Source of the DNA: CAMFTQ01 sp051881615
Lineage (GTDB): Bacteria > Bacillota > Clostridia > Oscillospirales > Acutalibacteraceae
Assembly (NCBI GenBank): GCA_051881615.1
Contig: JBJEQF010000023.1
Span: 1 to 37,955, forward strand
Length of the DNA stretch: 37,955 bases
Reading direction: 5' to 3'
Position numbers and translations under genes: made by a program. The stretch's first letter is position 1; the number at the start of each line of letters is the position of its first letter. This document shows, one piece after another, positions 7,676 to 16,166 of the stretch. A model generated the notes under the pieces. That model did no database searches. It was given only the letters and a program-made list of their open reading frames with translations, and had not been told where the DNA came from.

Positions 7676-9004
7676 TTAAATATAAAGTATTTTAACCGTT
7701 ACCACACTTTTACTTTCTTTTTTGACTACAGAAACGCTGTCCTTGTCTATCTTATATGACGTATCAAGGCGGTAATTTGCGTTATCGATATATTCAAAAA
7801 ACTTATACCCTGTTTCGCCGAAAAGCTCATCGTAGGCTAAAGAATAATCAAGGCTTAACGGATCTATATATATGCTGATGTAATGCTCACCCTGCAAGGC
7901 GGCATCTACAAGTGCTTGTATCACAGCCTCGTCATAATCACCGCCGAAGCCGTACAGCTTTACTGCCGTCTTTGAGTAATAATTCTGTTCACTGCTTACG
8001 CAGTTCGGAACAAAGGTGTTAAAATTTGCCGGCGCACCGTTAGCTCCGCATATCTCATCATCGGTAAAATCGCTGTATTCTCCTGCAATTTTATGGTCTG
8101 CCTGTATTTGTTGTGTCGTAATATTAAAGTAATCATAACGGGAAAACTCTGAGCTGTCGTCCCACGTTACATCGGTATAGTACCAAGCATCATCAAGCTT
8201 AACACCGTTCCACATATGGAGCTGTTGTCTGCCGTTACCAATGACGTTTATGCTCTCTACCCCGATCTGAGAAAGCAAAAGCTGAAATGACTTTGAGTAC
8301 CCCTCGCACACAGCCTTTTCATTGACTAATGCTCCGTAAGGAGTAAACGCCTCATAGCTGTCGTTTATCGTCTTTACTGTTTCATCATATTCACAGCTGT
8401 CGATTATATAATCGTGAATAAAAAGCTCTCGCTCGTATTCGTCTGAGCCTGTCGGAATTTGCGAAATAATTTCCTGAACCTTTTCGTTCAGATTTAAAAT
8501 CATTTCTTTCAGCTCGTCTGCACTTACAAGTGAATACATCTGTAAATGCGTACTGCCGTTGTTTGCATAGCCAAACGTACTGCCAAGCCAGAAAACCTGA
8601 GGATTATCCTCTAAAAAAGCCGCAATTACAAGCCTTAATTCAGAATTTGTAATATTAACTCCCGGTATTACAACTCTGTCAACGCAGTAAAAGCCGTCTG
8701 CTGTTTTTTCGTTAGACACAGAAAGCACAGCCGTTGACATCTTCTGATAGCAGAGCTTTTGAGCGTCTGTTTCAAGCGCATTGTAGCCGTTTGTCAGATT
8801 GATTTTCTTATAAGGACTGTCGGTTATTACAAGAGCTTCGCCAACATTATAATGCTCTGAATTATCGCTTAAAGCATTGTTGCCGTCTGTTACGTTGCCT
8901 GATGAGGGCAAATCGTTATCACTGCTTTTTTCAAACAAGGAGCAGGAGCACAGACTGAAAAGAAAAACAAAGCAAATAACAGCACACAATATTCTTTTGT
9001 GCAA
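7676..9004 (-). CDS. Secreted lipoprotein with transglutaminase-like domain
   Basis: The protein of about 442 residues begins with a lipoprotein signal: basic HKR, a hydrophobic core ICFVFLFS and lipobox LCSC. A Ser/Asn-rich linker follows. The transglutaminase-like core is at about residues 195-290, with the triad context AVCEGYSKSFQLLL (Cys), LHMWNGVKLDDAWYYTDVTWDD (His and Asp). Such domains are found in bacterial extracellular proteases or cross-linking proteins; the substrate is unknown. The ORF can start at GTG 9013, but GGAAGGTGA sits correctly for the TTG at 9004, which I prefer. It is transcribed towards pyrK, 22 bp away. Confidence 0.8.
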   Translation of the reverse strand: MHKRILCAVICFVFLFSLCSCSLFEKSSDNDLPSSGNVTDGNNALSDNSEHYNVGEALVITDSPYKKINLTNGYNALETDAQKLCYQKMSTAVLSVSNEKTADGFYCVDRVVIPGVNITNSELRLVIAAFLEDNPQVFWLGSTFGYANNGSTHLQMYSLVSADELKEMILNLNEKVQEIISQIPTGSDEYERELFIHDYIIDSCEYDETVKTINDSYEAFTPYGALVNEKAVCEGYSKSFQLLLSQIGVESINVIGNGRQQLHMWNGVKLDDAWYYTDVTWDDSSEFSRYDYFNITTQQIQADHKIAGEYSDFTDDEICGANGAPANFNTFVPNCVSSEQNYYSKTAVKLYGFGGDYDEAVIQALVDAALQGEHYISIYIDPLSLDYSLAYDELFGETGYKFFEYIDNANYRLDTSYKIDKDSVSVVKKESKSVVTVKILYI

Positions 9005-9114
9005 ATCAGTCACCTTCCAAAAAGAATAGCTATATATTCCTCTATATTATCCCATAAACCACCTATAATTTGCAATAGAAAAAAGAAAAATATAAAAATT
9101 ATTTATCCGCCTCG

Positions 9115-9143
9115 TTGTATTTGTCACTGCTTTTTGGTATAAT
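9115..9143 (+). promoter_or_regulatory. Promoter of the LOG-family gene
   Basis: TTGTAT (9115-9120), a 17-nt spacer and a perfect TATAAT (9138-9143) precede the ATG at 9178. Confidence 0.7.
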
Positions 9144-9177
9144 CTATAATATGAATATACGAAATGGGGTAGCTGTT

Positions 9178-9762
9178 ATGAATATTTGTATTTACGGTGC
9201 GTCAAGCAACGCTATTGACAAGTCTTATATGGTTGAGGTTGAAGAGTTTTCAGAAAAAATGGCAAAAAGAGGTCACAGCCTTGTATTCGGCGCAGGCGCA
9301 AGCGGTCTTATGGGTGCTTCTGCAAGGGGTGTTTACAAGGCAGGCGGTTATATGGTGGGAGTTGTTCCGAGCTTTTTTAACGTTGACGGCACTCTGTTTG
9401 AAAACTGTAACGAGCTTATCCGCACAGAAACAATGCGTGAACGCAAAAGAATTCTTGAGGAACGTGCCGACGCTTTTGTTATGGTGCCGGGCGGAATAGG
9501 TACATTTGACGAGTTCTTTGAAATTCTGACATTAAAACAGCTTGGCAGACATTCAAAGGCTATAGTAGTATATAACATAAACGGCTACTATGACGCTTTG
9601 CTTGATATGATGAAAAAATCTGTTGATGAAAACTTTATTTACGAAAATGTAACCGGCTTATACACAGTTATGACAGACGCAGATGAAATACTTGACTACC
9701 TTGAAGGCTACAAGCCAAAAGAAATAGACCCTGTATTCTTCAAGGACGTTACACGCAAATAA
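9178..9762 (+). CDS. LOG family protein (TIGR00730-type phosphoribohydrolase)
   Basis: The 194-residue Rossmann-fold protein has the diagnostic PGGIGTFDEFFE motif plus GGYMVGVVPSFF and ETMRERKRIL, which form the nucleotide-monophosphate site. The family includes LONELY GUY cytokinin-activating enzymes and bacterial nucleoside 5'-monophosphate phosphoribohydrolases formerly annotated as lysine decarboxylases; the physiological substrate here is not known. I use the ATG at 9178, preceded by GGGG, because upstream in-frame codons fall at or before the predicted transcription start. A terminator follows directly, so it appears to be a single-gene transcript. Confidence 0.9.
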   Translation: MNICIYGASSNAIDKSYMVEVEEFSEKMAKRGHSLVFGAGASGLMGASARGVYKAGGYMVGVVPSFFNVDGTLFENCNELIRTETMRERKRILEERADAFVMVPGGIGTFDEFFEILTLKQLGRHSKAIVVYNINGYYDALLDMMKKSVDENFIYENVTGLYTVMTDADEILDYLEGYKPKEIDPVFFKDVTRK

Positions 9763-9774
9763 TTATTCATATAA

Positions 9775-9799
9775 AGGGAACCTTTGGGTTCTCTTTTTT
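9775..9799 (+). terminator. Terminator of the LOG-family gene
   Basis: The hairpin AGGGAACC/GGGTTCTCT with a 3-nt loop is followed by a run of T at 9794-9799. Confidence 0.75.
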
Positions 9800-9843
9800 C
9801 ACATCACTTTTATAATAATAATACAAAAATTCTATTAAACTAA

Positions 9844-9872
9844 TTGAAATTATGATAATTGTGTAGTATAAT
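9844..9872 (+). promoter_or_regulatory. Promoter of the fucO-like gene
   Basis: TTGAAA (9844-9849), 17-nt spacer, perfect TATAAT (9867-9872). A ribosome-binding site AAAGGA precedes the ATG at 9905. Confidence 0.8.
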
Positions 9873-9904
9873 TAAGAAAAATAAAATCTGAAAGGACGAA
9901 TAAT

Positions 9905-11050
9905 ATGAACAGATTTGTATTAAATGAAACCTCTTACCATGGTAGCGGCGCAATTAACGCTATTCCCGATGAGCTTAAAAACAGAGGACTGAGCAAGGTT
10001 CTTGTAGCTTCTGACCCCGACCTGATTAAATTCGGAGTTACAAAAAAGGTAACCGATATTCTTGACGGTGCGGCTGTTGACTACAAGGTGTTTTCTGACA
10101 TCAAGCCTAACCCGACTATCGAAAATGTTCAGGCAGGCGTTGCAGCCTACAAGGAATACGGCGCAGACGGAATTATCGCAATCGGCGGCGGCTCTTCAAT
10201 GGACACTGCAAAGGCTATCGGAATTATTATAAACAACCCCGATTTTGCCGATGTTCGCTCGCTTGAGGGTGTTGCTCCCACAAAGTGCAAGAGCGTTCCG
10301 ATTATCGCCGTTCCTACAACAGCAGGAACAGCCGCTGAGGTAACTATCAACTACGTTATCACAGACGCTGAAAAGAACCGCAAGATGGTTTGCGTTGATG
10401 TTCACGATATACCGGTTGTTGCCGTTGTTGATCCCGATATGATGTCAACAATGCCAAAGGGACTGACAGCCGCTACAGGTATGGACGCACTCACACACGC
10501 TATTGAGGGCTATATCACAAAGGGTGCATGGGAGCTTTCAGATATGTTCCACCTAAAGGCTATCGAGGTTATCTCTCGCTCATTAAGAGCTGCCGTTGAT
10601 AACACAAAGGACGGCAGAGAGGGTATGGCACTCGGTCAGTACATAGCAGGAATGGGATTTTCTAACGTTGGTCTTGGCATAGTTCACTCTATGGCTCATC
10701 CGCTGGGCGCACTTTACGACACACCTCACGGCGTAGCTAACGCAATTATTCTGCCGACTGTTATGGAGTACAACGCACCCGCAACAGGCGATAAGTACAA
10801 ATATATCGCAAAGGCTATGGGAGTTGACGGTGTTGACGAGATGAGCGTTGACGAATACCGCAAAGCCGCTATTGACGCTGTTAAAAAGCTGTCGGAGGAC
10901 GTTGGTATTCCGTCTGACCTGAAAGAAATAGTAAAGCCTGAGGATATTCCTTTCCTTGCACAGTCGGCATACGATGACGCCTGCCGTCCGGGCAACCCGA
11001 GAGATACAAGCGTTGAGGAAATCACCGAGCTTTACAAAAACCTTATGTAA
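9905..11050 (+). CDS. fucO: Iron-containing alcohol dehydrogenase, lactaldehyde reductase (FucO) type
   Basis: This 381-residue group III alcohol dehydrogenase follows E. coli FucO closely along its length, for example FVLNETSYHGSGAI at the N-terminus, then AIGGGSSMDTAKAIGI, PTTAGTAAEVTINYVITD and GMDALTHAIEGYIT. The metal ligands (Asp and His in MDALTHAIEG, two His in HSMAHPLGALYDTPHG) are all present. FucO reduces L-lactaldehyde to 1,2-propanediol with NADH during fucose or rhamnose fermentation. No fucose or rhamnose genes are nearby, so a general fermentative aldehyde reductase role is possible. It has its own promoter and terminator. Confidence 0.88.
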   Translation: MNRFVLNETSYHGSGAINAIPDELKNRGLSKVLVASDPDLIKFGVTKKVTDILDGAAVDYKVFSDIKPNPTIENVQAGVAAYKEYGADGIIAIGGGSSMDTAKAIGIIINNPDFADVRSLEGVAPTKCKSVPIIAVPTTAGTAAEVTINYVITDAEKNRKMVCVDVHDIPVVAVVDPDMMSTMPKGLTAATGMDALTHAIEGYITKGAWELSDMFHLKAIEVISRSLRAAVDNTKDGREGMALGQYIAGMGFSNVGLGIVHSMAHPLGALYDTPHGVANAIILPTVMEYNAPATGDKYKYIAKAMGVDGVDEMSVDEYRKAAIDAVKKLSEDVGIPSDLKEIVKPEDIPFLAQSAYDDACRPGNPRDTSVEEITELYKNLM

Positions 11051-11135
11051 TTTATAAAAACAGTTTCAGGCAAAGCTCTCTGTGATAACCTTTTTTTCAG
11101 AAAAGGTCATATGCTTGCAGCAAATGAATAAATAA

Positions 11136-11208
11136 TTGCTTTTTGCTTTTCTCAAAACAAAAAGCAAAAATATAAAGCCTCCCTTTGCACAGGGAGGCTC
11201 GCTTTTTT
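11136..11208 (+). terminator. Tandem hairpins ending the fucO transcript
   Basis: A 10-bp stem TTGCTTTTTG/CAAAAAGCAA (11136-11145 with 11158-11167) is followed by AGCCTCCC/GGGAGGCT (11176-11183 with 11192-11199) and a T-run at 11203-11208. The second is a good rho-independent terminator. Confidence 0.75.
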
Positions 11209-11234
11209 ACGACATTTGCCATAGCGGCAACACC

Positions 11235-11462
11235 CTACTGCTTTTTACCGTAAGGTCGTTGTATATCTGTCCTTTCCAGCAAATAGTCTGTTGATACGTT
11301 GTGGAAATCGGCTATTTTAACGAGAATTTCAAGCGGTATAGTGCTGACCCCGTTTTCGTATCTGCTGTAGGTTCTTTGCGAAATATTCAGCTTTTGGGCA
11401 ATCTTAGTCTGGGTAATGTCGCTGTCCTCACGCAGTTCTCTTATTCTTTTATATTTTTTCAT
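11235..11462 (-). CDS. XRE-family transcriptional regulator
   Basis: This 75-residue protein consists of a single Cro/CI-type helix-turn-helix: RIRELREDSDITQTKIAQKL, then NISQRTYSRYENGVSTIPLE, then ILVKIADFHNVSTDYLLE. The usual N-terminal start is kept (MKKYKRIRELRE) with GGTGA just upstream. A cluster of TAGTCA/TGACTA inverted repeats lies around its promoter at 11487-11531, which suggests it represses itself. No sensory domain is present. Targets other than itself cannot be named from this window. Confidence 0.9.
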   Translation of the reverse strand: MKKYKRIRELREDSDITQTKIAQKLNISQRTYSRYENGVSTIPLEILVKIADFHNVSTDYLLERTDIQRPYGKKQ

Positions 11463-11477
11463 TTAATCACCAAAGCT

Positions 11478-11532
11478 ATTATATGTTAGTCAGAATATGA
11501 CTATTGACTTTTAGTCAGAAAATGAGTAAAAT
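11478..11532. promoter_or_regulatory. Operator cluster and promoters upstream of the XRE gene
   Basis: Two palindromes occur 25 bp apart: TAGTCA-N5-TGACTA (11487-11503) and TTTTAGTCA-N5-TGAGTAAAA (11509-11531). An overlapping TGACT-TTT-AGTCA bridges them. The XRE gene's likely -10 (TATAAT on the minus strand) is at 11483-11478. A plus-strand promoter TTGACT-17-TAAAAT (11504-11532) overlaps the same sites but has no gene downstream. Probable XRE binding sites; the match of site to protein is inferred from position. Confidence 0.6.
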
Positions 11533-11613
11533 AAAACATATTCCTGCATAATTTCAGCGTATAATCATTTTGTAATTTTCTTTTTATTTAGTGAATTTTA
11601 CTATAAAACATCT

Positions 11614-11648
11614 GCATAAAAAAATAAGTATCACCGTTTTGGTGATAC
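11614..11648 (-). terminator. Terminator of the radical SAM gene
   Basis: GTATCACC (11628-11635) pairs with GGTGATAC (11641-11648), and on the minus strand a T-rich tail (TTATTTTTTT) follows. About 25 bp separate the gene stop from the hairpin. Confidence 0.8.
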
Positions 11649-11674
11649 CTCCTTGATACAACTGTCTGATATTC

Positions 11675-12544
11675 TCACATAAAATCCCAATCGGGAATAT
11701 ACTTTTCATCTGCCGATTCAAGCTCCTGTGCAAAGCCGTCAAGCTCAAGCGTTGACAGATGATTGAACACCTTGTCGTATTCACGCTTAGTGATTTTTCT
11801 GCTGAGCTTTTCTATATGTACCGCTTCGCCGTGCGGAATATACTGCCCCATAAGGCTTACAAGTATTTTATTCTTGAAGTGTTCATCTAAAATATCAAGC
11901 ACACCTATGCTGTTTTTTGTATGGTTAGGTAAAATCAAATGTCTGACAATAACTCCGCTTTTGATTATTCCGTCACTGTCAAAGTCAAGCTTTTTTGTTT
12001 GCCGTATCATTTCTGTAATTGCGTTTATTGCAGTATCTGTGTAATTTTCAGCCCTTGAATATTTCATAGAGAGCGTATTGTCGCTGTACTTGAAATCAGG
12101 CAGATAAACGTCTATATATCCGTCAAGAATTTTGAGAATTTCCATACTTTGGTATCCGCTGCAATTATATATTACAGGCACAGACGGCTTGTAAATATCA
12201 AGGCTTTTTACTACTGCCGGTGCAAACTGGTCTGCGCTGACAAGATTGATGTTATGCACTCCCCTTTGCTCAAGCTCCTTGTAGTAATCTGCAAGCTGCT
12301 GTGCTGTTACGGCTTTGCCTTTATTCAAAGCAGAAATTTCATAATTCTGACAGAAAACGCATTTTAACGTACAGCCGCCAAAAAACACGGCACCGCTGCC
12401 TTTTGTACCGCTTATGCAGGGTTCTTCCCAATAATGCGGAGAAACTCTTGCAACTACAGGCATTGTGCCTGATTTGCAGATACCAAAACCTGCTTCTTCA
12501 CTTCTTTGTGCATTACACCGTTGGGGACAAAGACTGCATTTCAT
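11675..12544 (-). CDS. Radical SAM protein, PflA/PflX-like
   Basis: The 289-residue protein has the radical SAM cluster motif CTLKCVFCQNYE at about residue 58, preceded by an N-terminal Cys-rich segment CSLCPQRCNAQRSEEAGFGIC. Those features are typical of the uncharacterised pyruvate formate-lyase activating enzyme-like group (PflX, MJ0489-like). Further support is GAVFFGGC, YNCSGYQSMEILK, DVYLPDFKY and VRHLILPNH. Such enzymes use S-adenosylmethionine radicals to activate or modify a partner, but no glycyl radical enzyme is next to it, so the partner is unknown. AAGGAGG precedes the ATG. It has its own terminator. Confidence 0.85.
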   Translation of the reverse strand: MKCSLCPQRCNAQRSEEAGFGICKSGTMPVVARVSPHYWEEPCISGTKGSGAVFFGGCTLKCVFCQNYEISALNKGKAVTAQQLADYYKELEQRGVHNINLVSADQFAPAVVKSLDIYKPSVPVIYNCSGYQSMEILKILDGYIDVYLPDFKYSDNTLSMKYSRAENYTDTAINAITEMIRQTKKLDFDSDGIIKSGVIVRHLILPNHTKNSIGVLDILDEHFKNKILVSLMGQYIPHGEAVHIEKLSRKITKREYDKVFNHLSTLELDGFAQELESADEKYIPDWDFM

Positions 12545-12665
12545 TTGCCGACCTCCTTACAGGTTTGCTCTTAGTATACCATAAAAACACAGTATGTCCA
12601 GCTGTTATTATCTTCTTTCTGTCTGAATACTTAAAATCAACTATTTATAAATGAACGGTATTGCC

Positions 12666-12896
12666 TTAAAAGCTCTCATTGTTTTGCAAAAAGTTCTCTA
12701 TTACTTCATCAAGGTGAATTTCGCAAAGCTCTTCGCTGTTGCACAGGTTTATAAGCTTTGATAATTTATCTTTATCTAAACAAATATCGTCAATTTCTCT
12801 GATTATTTTGTTATCTGATTTTACGGCAATTCCATAGGTGATAACTTTTTTATCGAAAAAATCAATTTCTGTTTGTTTTAAAAAGTATCGCACCAT
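12666..12896 (-). CDS. DUF6514-like small protein
   Basis: This 76-residue acidic protein (YGIAVKSDNKIIREIDDICLDKDKLSKLI, then a segment ending HLDEVIENFL) resembles the short clostridial DUF6514 family, which has no known function. It has no membrane segment or signal. The strong ribosome-binding site GGAGG lies 8 bp before the ATG, supporting that it is a real gene although small. It stands alone between the radical SAM gene and the ABC-2 operon. Confidence 0.7.
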   Translation of the reverse strand: MVRYFLKQTEIDFFDKKVITYGIAVKSDNKIIREIDDICLDKDKLSKLINLCNSEELCEIHLDEVIENFLQNNESF

Positions 12897-13301
12897 AAAA
12901 TATCCTCCAAATGAAATAAAAAACCAGAATAGTTTAAAAAGTTGTTATATAATTGTTGCTTTTTGTTGGAAAAATTACAACTATGTGAAGAATAATAACA
13001 TACAGCCACCGATATCACAATAAAAGCTACATAAATTATACCCTTTTTTGATTTTTTCTTTATTTTAACAAATATTAGAAAAAAATCATAAATAATTATG
13101 GCAAAAAATTACACGTTGTGTTACAATAAGATTGGTATATTGTATATGAACGGAATTTTTGTCTTATAAATATATACTTATTCTATTATGTTATTTTCAT
13201 TACGGTTACGTGTCTGCTGTGATGTTAACATATTTACATTATTGAAAACAGTTCGGTAATACGTTTAAACCCTGATGTTTTCAAAATTCAGGAGGTTTTA
13301 T
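12897..13301. other. AT-rich intergenic stretch before the ABC-2 operon
   Basis: About 400 bp without a credible gene. It must hold the start of the DUF6514 transcript and the promoter of the ABC-2 operon, but no promoter stands out; TTGAAA at about 13241 with TTAAAC 17 nt later is only a weak candidate. A loose AT-rich inverted repeat (GATTTTTTCT with AGAAAAAAATC) lies around 13050-13090. Confidence 0.4.
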
Positions 13302-14303
13302 ATGATTTATGTTGAAAATCTGAGAAAAGAATTCAAGAAAACAATCAAAGAACCGGGACTAAAGGGAAGTATCAAAGCACTGTTTCGACCTAATAATGAA
13401 ATCATCAGAGCAGTTGACGATATTTCCTTTCACGTTCCTAAGGGAGAGGTCTTAGGCTTTATCGGCCCTAACGGTGCCGGCAAGTCTACCGTTATCAAGA
13501 TGCTCACGGGTATCTTAACTCCCACATCGGGCAAATGCACGATAAACGGCAAAAATCCGACAGAGGACAGAAAAAACTATGTGCGTGAAATCGGCGTAGT
13601 TTTCGGTCAGCGCACACAGCTGTGGTGGGATTTACCGCTGAGAGAAACATATGCTGTTCTCAAAGAAATTTATGAAGTACCCGAGGACAGCTACAAAAAG
13701 CGAATGGCTTTTTTAAACGAGGTACTCGATCTTGAAAGCTTTATTACAAGTCCTGTGCGCACACTCTCGCTCGGTCAGCGTATGAGGGCGGATATTGCCG
13801 CCTCGCTTCTGCACAGTCCTAAGGTTTTGTTCCTTGACGAGCCGACAATCGGTCTTGACGTTGTTGTCAAGGATAACATCAGAAAGGCTATCGAGTACAT
13901 AAACGAGCAGGAAAACACAACGGTCATTCTGACAACCCACGATTTGTCGGACATTGAGCTTTTGTCAAAGCGTATTGTAATGATAGACAAGGGCAAAAAT
14001 GTTTTTGACGGAACTATATCGGAGCTTAAATCAAAGTACGGTCAGATGCGTGAGCTTCATTTTGAAACCGACTCTGAAAACGCAGTTGAAAAGCTCGGCT
14101 ACAAGGAGCATTTTTGCTTTGATGATGACGACATCTTAGTAGAAACCGACGGTAATTTAGTAAAGGTTCGTTTTAACTCTGCCGTTGCGCCTGTTTCCGA
14201 TATGCTTTCGTACACACTCTCTAATATTACGGTAAATGACATCAGTGTAAAGGATGCGGATATTGAAGAAATTATCCGCAGGCTGTATAAACGGGAGGTA
14301 TAA
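13302..14303 (+). CDS. ABC-2 type transporter ATP-binding protein (COG4586-like)
   Basis: This 333-residue ATPase has Walker A GPNGAGKST, the signature LSLGQRMRADIAASLL, Walker B VLFLDEPTIGLD and the H-loop TTHD. The N-terminal insertion EPGLKGSIKALFRPNNEIIRA and the segment VFGQRTQLWWDLP are typical of the COG4586 group, which pairs with two distinct ABC-2 permeases. Its stop is one base before the start of the first permease, with the second following after 3 bp, so it is one exporter operon. The ATG at 13302 has AGGAGG upstream; the longer in-frame start at 13275 lacks a site. The transported substrate is unknown. Confidence 0.9.
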   Translation: MIYVENLRKEFKKTIKEPGLKGSIKALFRPNNEIIRAVDDISFHVPKGEVLGFIGPNGAGKSTVIKMLTGILTPTSGKCTINGKNPTEDRKNYVREIGVVFGQRTQLWWDLPLRETYAVLKEIYEVPEDSYKKRMAFLNEVLDLESFITSPVRTLSLGQRMRADIAASLLHSPKVLFLDEPTIGLDVVVKDNIRKAIEYINEQENTTVILTTHDLSDIELLSKRIVMIDKGKNVFDGTISELKSKYGQMRELHFETDSENAVEKLGYKEHFCFDDDDILVETDGNLVKVRFNSAVAPVSDMLSYTLSNITVNDISVKDADIEEIIRRLYKREV

Positions 14304-14304
14304 T

Positions 14305-15123
14305 ATGAAAAGAAAGCTTCGTATTTACAAGCCGTTTTTAAATGCCGGTATGCAGGAAACAACAACCTACAGAGCAAACTGGATTTTCTATATGCTCGGT
14401 AATGCACTGGGCTGTTTTGTCGCATATTTTATCTGGAACGCAGTATTCATATCAAGCGGTGAAAGCACGTTAAACGGCTTTACAATGCCGCAGATGATAG
14501 TTTATATTTTTCTGATGTTCTTAACGTCGGCGCTTACCTCAAGCGACGGAACGTATGTAATAGGCGAAGAAATCCGTGACGGCTCAATAGCTATGCGCCT
14601 TATTAAGCCTGTAAGCTACAACTCTACCTTTTTGTTTCAGGAGCTCGGCAACAAGATAATGACAATCTGCCTTTTGCTTGTTCCGCTTGTGCTTGGCGTA
14701 GAGATTACCAGAACAGTATTTACAGGCTCTGTTCAGTTCAATATATTCGGTTTTTTGCTTTATGCACTAAGCTGTGTTTTTGCTTATCTTATCAACTTTT
14801 TCTTCAATATTTGCTTTGGCTTTATTGCGTTTGCAATCAAGTACCTTTGGGGCGCAAATATGATGAAAAACTGTATAGTAGGCTTTTTGTCGGGTACAAC
14901 AATTCCGCTTGCCTTTTTGCCTGATGTAATAGAGCAAATCTTTCTGTTTTTGCCGTTTGCATCTTTAAACTATACTCCCGTAATGATTTATATGGGAATG
15001 TATAGCGGGCGTGAGCTTCTGTATTACTTAGGATTACAGCTTTTCTGGGTAGCTTTCTTCTGGGCGCTGTCAAAGCTTTTGTGGAAGGCTGCGACAAAGC
15101 GACTTTGCATACAGGGAGGTTAA
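14305..15123 (+). CDS. ABC-2 type permease subunit 1
   Basis: The 272-residue protein has about six hydrophobic segments, including YRANWIFYMLGNALGCFVAYF near the N-terminus and the segment beginning MIVYIFLMFLTSALTSSDG. The conserved loop EEIRDGSIAMRLIKPVSY matches the ABC-2 permeases that accompany COG4586 ATPases. I take the ATG at 14305, which follows GGGAGG and the preceding stop, over the longer frame start at 14254. With the next gene it should form the membrane channel of the exporter. Confidence 0.88.
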   Translation: MKRKLRIYKPFLNAGMQETTTYRANWIFYMLGNALGCFVAYFIWNAVFISSGESTLNGFTMPQMIVYIFLMFLTSALTSSDGTYVIGEEIRDGSIAMRLIKPVSYNSTFLFQELGNKIMTICLLLVPLVLGVEITRTVFTGSVQFNIFGFLLYALSCVFAYLINFFFNICFGFIAFAIKYLWGANMMKNCIVGFLSGTTIPLAFLPDVIEQIFLFLPFASLNYTPVMIYMGMYSGRELLYYLGLQLFWVAFFWALSKLLWKAATKRLCIQGG

Positions 15124-15126
15124 GCT

Positions 15127-15927
15127 ATGAAAAGCATAAAAAGAATGTTTAAAATGCACCGCATATTCGTCACTCAGGAGCTTAAAAGAATGATGGAATA
15201 CAAGGGCGATTTTATTGTAGGCATCATCGGCTTTTTGCTCGGACAGCTAACTAATATGCTGTTTTTATTTATAGTTTTCAGTCAGATACCGAGCCTTATG
15301 GGTTGGACGCTTGAGCAGGTTATTTTTATCTACGGCTTTTCACTTATCCCGAAAGGAATTGACCACCTTTTCTTTGATAACCTGTGGTCGATAGGCCATT
15401 TCACCGTAAGAAAGGGCGACTTTGACAAATACCTTACACGCCCGATAAATCCGCTTTTTCACGTAATGGTAGAAAAGCTTCAGATTGACGCTTTGGGCGA
15501 GCTTTTAATGGGTATTGCGCTTATCTGCATTACAATGCCCTCTGTTTCAATTCAGTGGAGCGTAACAAAGGTTCTGCTTATTCTGCTTGTTATTCCGTTT
15601 GCAACAATGATTTATGTAGGCATCAAAACAGCGACAGCCGCAATCGCTTTCTGGACAAAACGCAGCGGAAACGTGACATTTATGTTCTATATGGTAAACG
15701 ATTTTGCAAAATACCCCGTAACTATATACAATAACTTTGTAAAAACAGTCATTACATACATAATCCCCTTTGCCTTTACAGCGTTTTATCCTGCAAATTA
15801 TATACTGACAGGCGAAAATCCGCTGTTTAACATAGGCTTTACGGTAGTGATTTCAATAGTTATAATGACTATAGGAGTATGTATCTGGAACAAGGGTATA
15901 AAAGCCTACGAAAGCGCAGGCAGCTGA
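15127..15927 (+). CDS. ABC-2 type permease subunit 2
   Basis: This 266-residue membrane protein (COG3694-like) opens with MKSIKRMFKMHRIFVTQELKRMM, then hydrophobic segments such as FIVGIIGFLLGQLTNMLFLF. It carries the loop TVRKGDFDKYLTRPINPLFHVM, homologous in position to the RPxNP loop of the partner permease. A GGGAGG site lies before the ATG, 3 bp after the preceding stop. It is the last gene of the operon; the tandem hairpin repeat at 15945-16153 follows directly. Confidence 0.88.
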   Translation: MKSIKRMFKMHRIFVTQELKRMMEYKGDFIVGIIGFLLGQLTNMLFLFIVFSQIPSLMGWTLEQVIFIYGFSLIPKGIDHLFFDNLWSIGHFTVRKGDFDKYLTRPINPLFHVMVEKLQIDALGELLMGIALICITMPSVSIQWSVTKVLLILLVIPFATMIYVGIKTATAAIAFWTKRSGNVTFMFYMVNDFAKYPVTIYNNFVKTVITYIIPFAFTAFYPANYILTGENPLFNIGFTVVISIVIMTIGVCIWNKGIKAYESAGS

Positions 15928-15944
15928 TCTGATTTAATATCTTG

Positions 15945-16153
15945 CGCACCATACGACAGTTTTGCCCCCACTCGCATATAGATATATAGCTCGGGGAACA
16001 AAACTGCCGTCTTGCACGCAATCTATTAAATCCGATGAATAAAATATCACGCACCATACGACAGTTTTGCCCTGCTCGCATATAGATATATAGCTCGGAG
16101 AGCAAAACTGCCGTCTTACACGCAATCTATTAAATCCGATGAATAAAATATCA
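15945..16153. repeat. Two tandem copies of a ~105-bp palindromic repeat
   Basis: Copies at 15945-16049 and 16050-16153 are nearly identical and a third begins CGCACAATATCAC at 16154. Each contains an imperfect palindrome, with ACGACAGTTTTG at one end and CAAAACTGCCGT at the other, around the AT-rich middle CATATAGATATATAGCTCGG. No T-run follows the hairpins, so they are not typical terminators. Minus-strand frames through them give a repeated peptide but have no ribosome-binding site. It may be a dispersed repeat of this genome. Confidence 0.85.
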
Positions 16154-16166
16154 CGCACAATATCAC

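Noticed and set aside
11584..11784. Minus-strand frame overlapping the end of the radical SAM gene
   Set aside because: It runs through the terminator hairpin in another frame and has no ribosome-binding site.
15869..16158. Minus-strand frames over the tandem repeat giving a repeated Cys-rich peptide
   Set aside because: The similarity comes from the DNA repeat. There is no ribosome-binding site or domain, and the frames run into the permease gene end.
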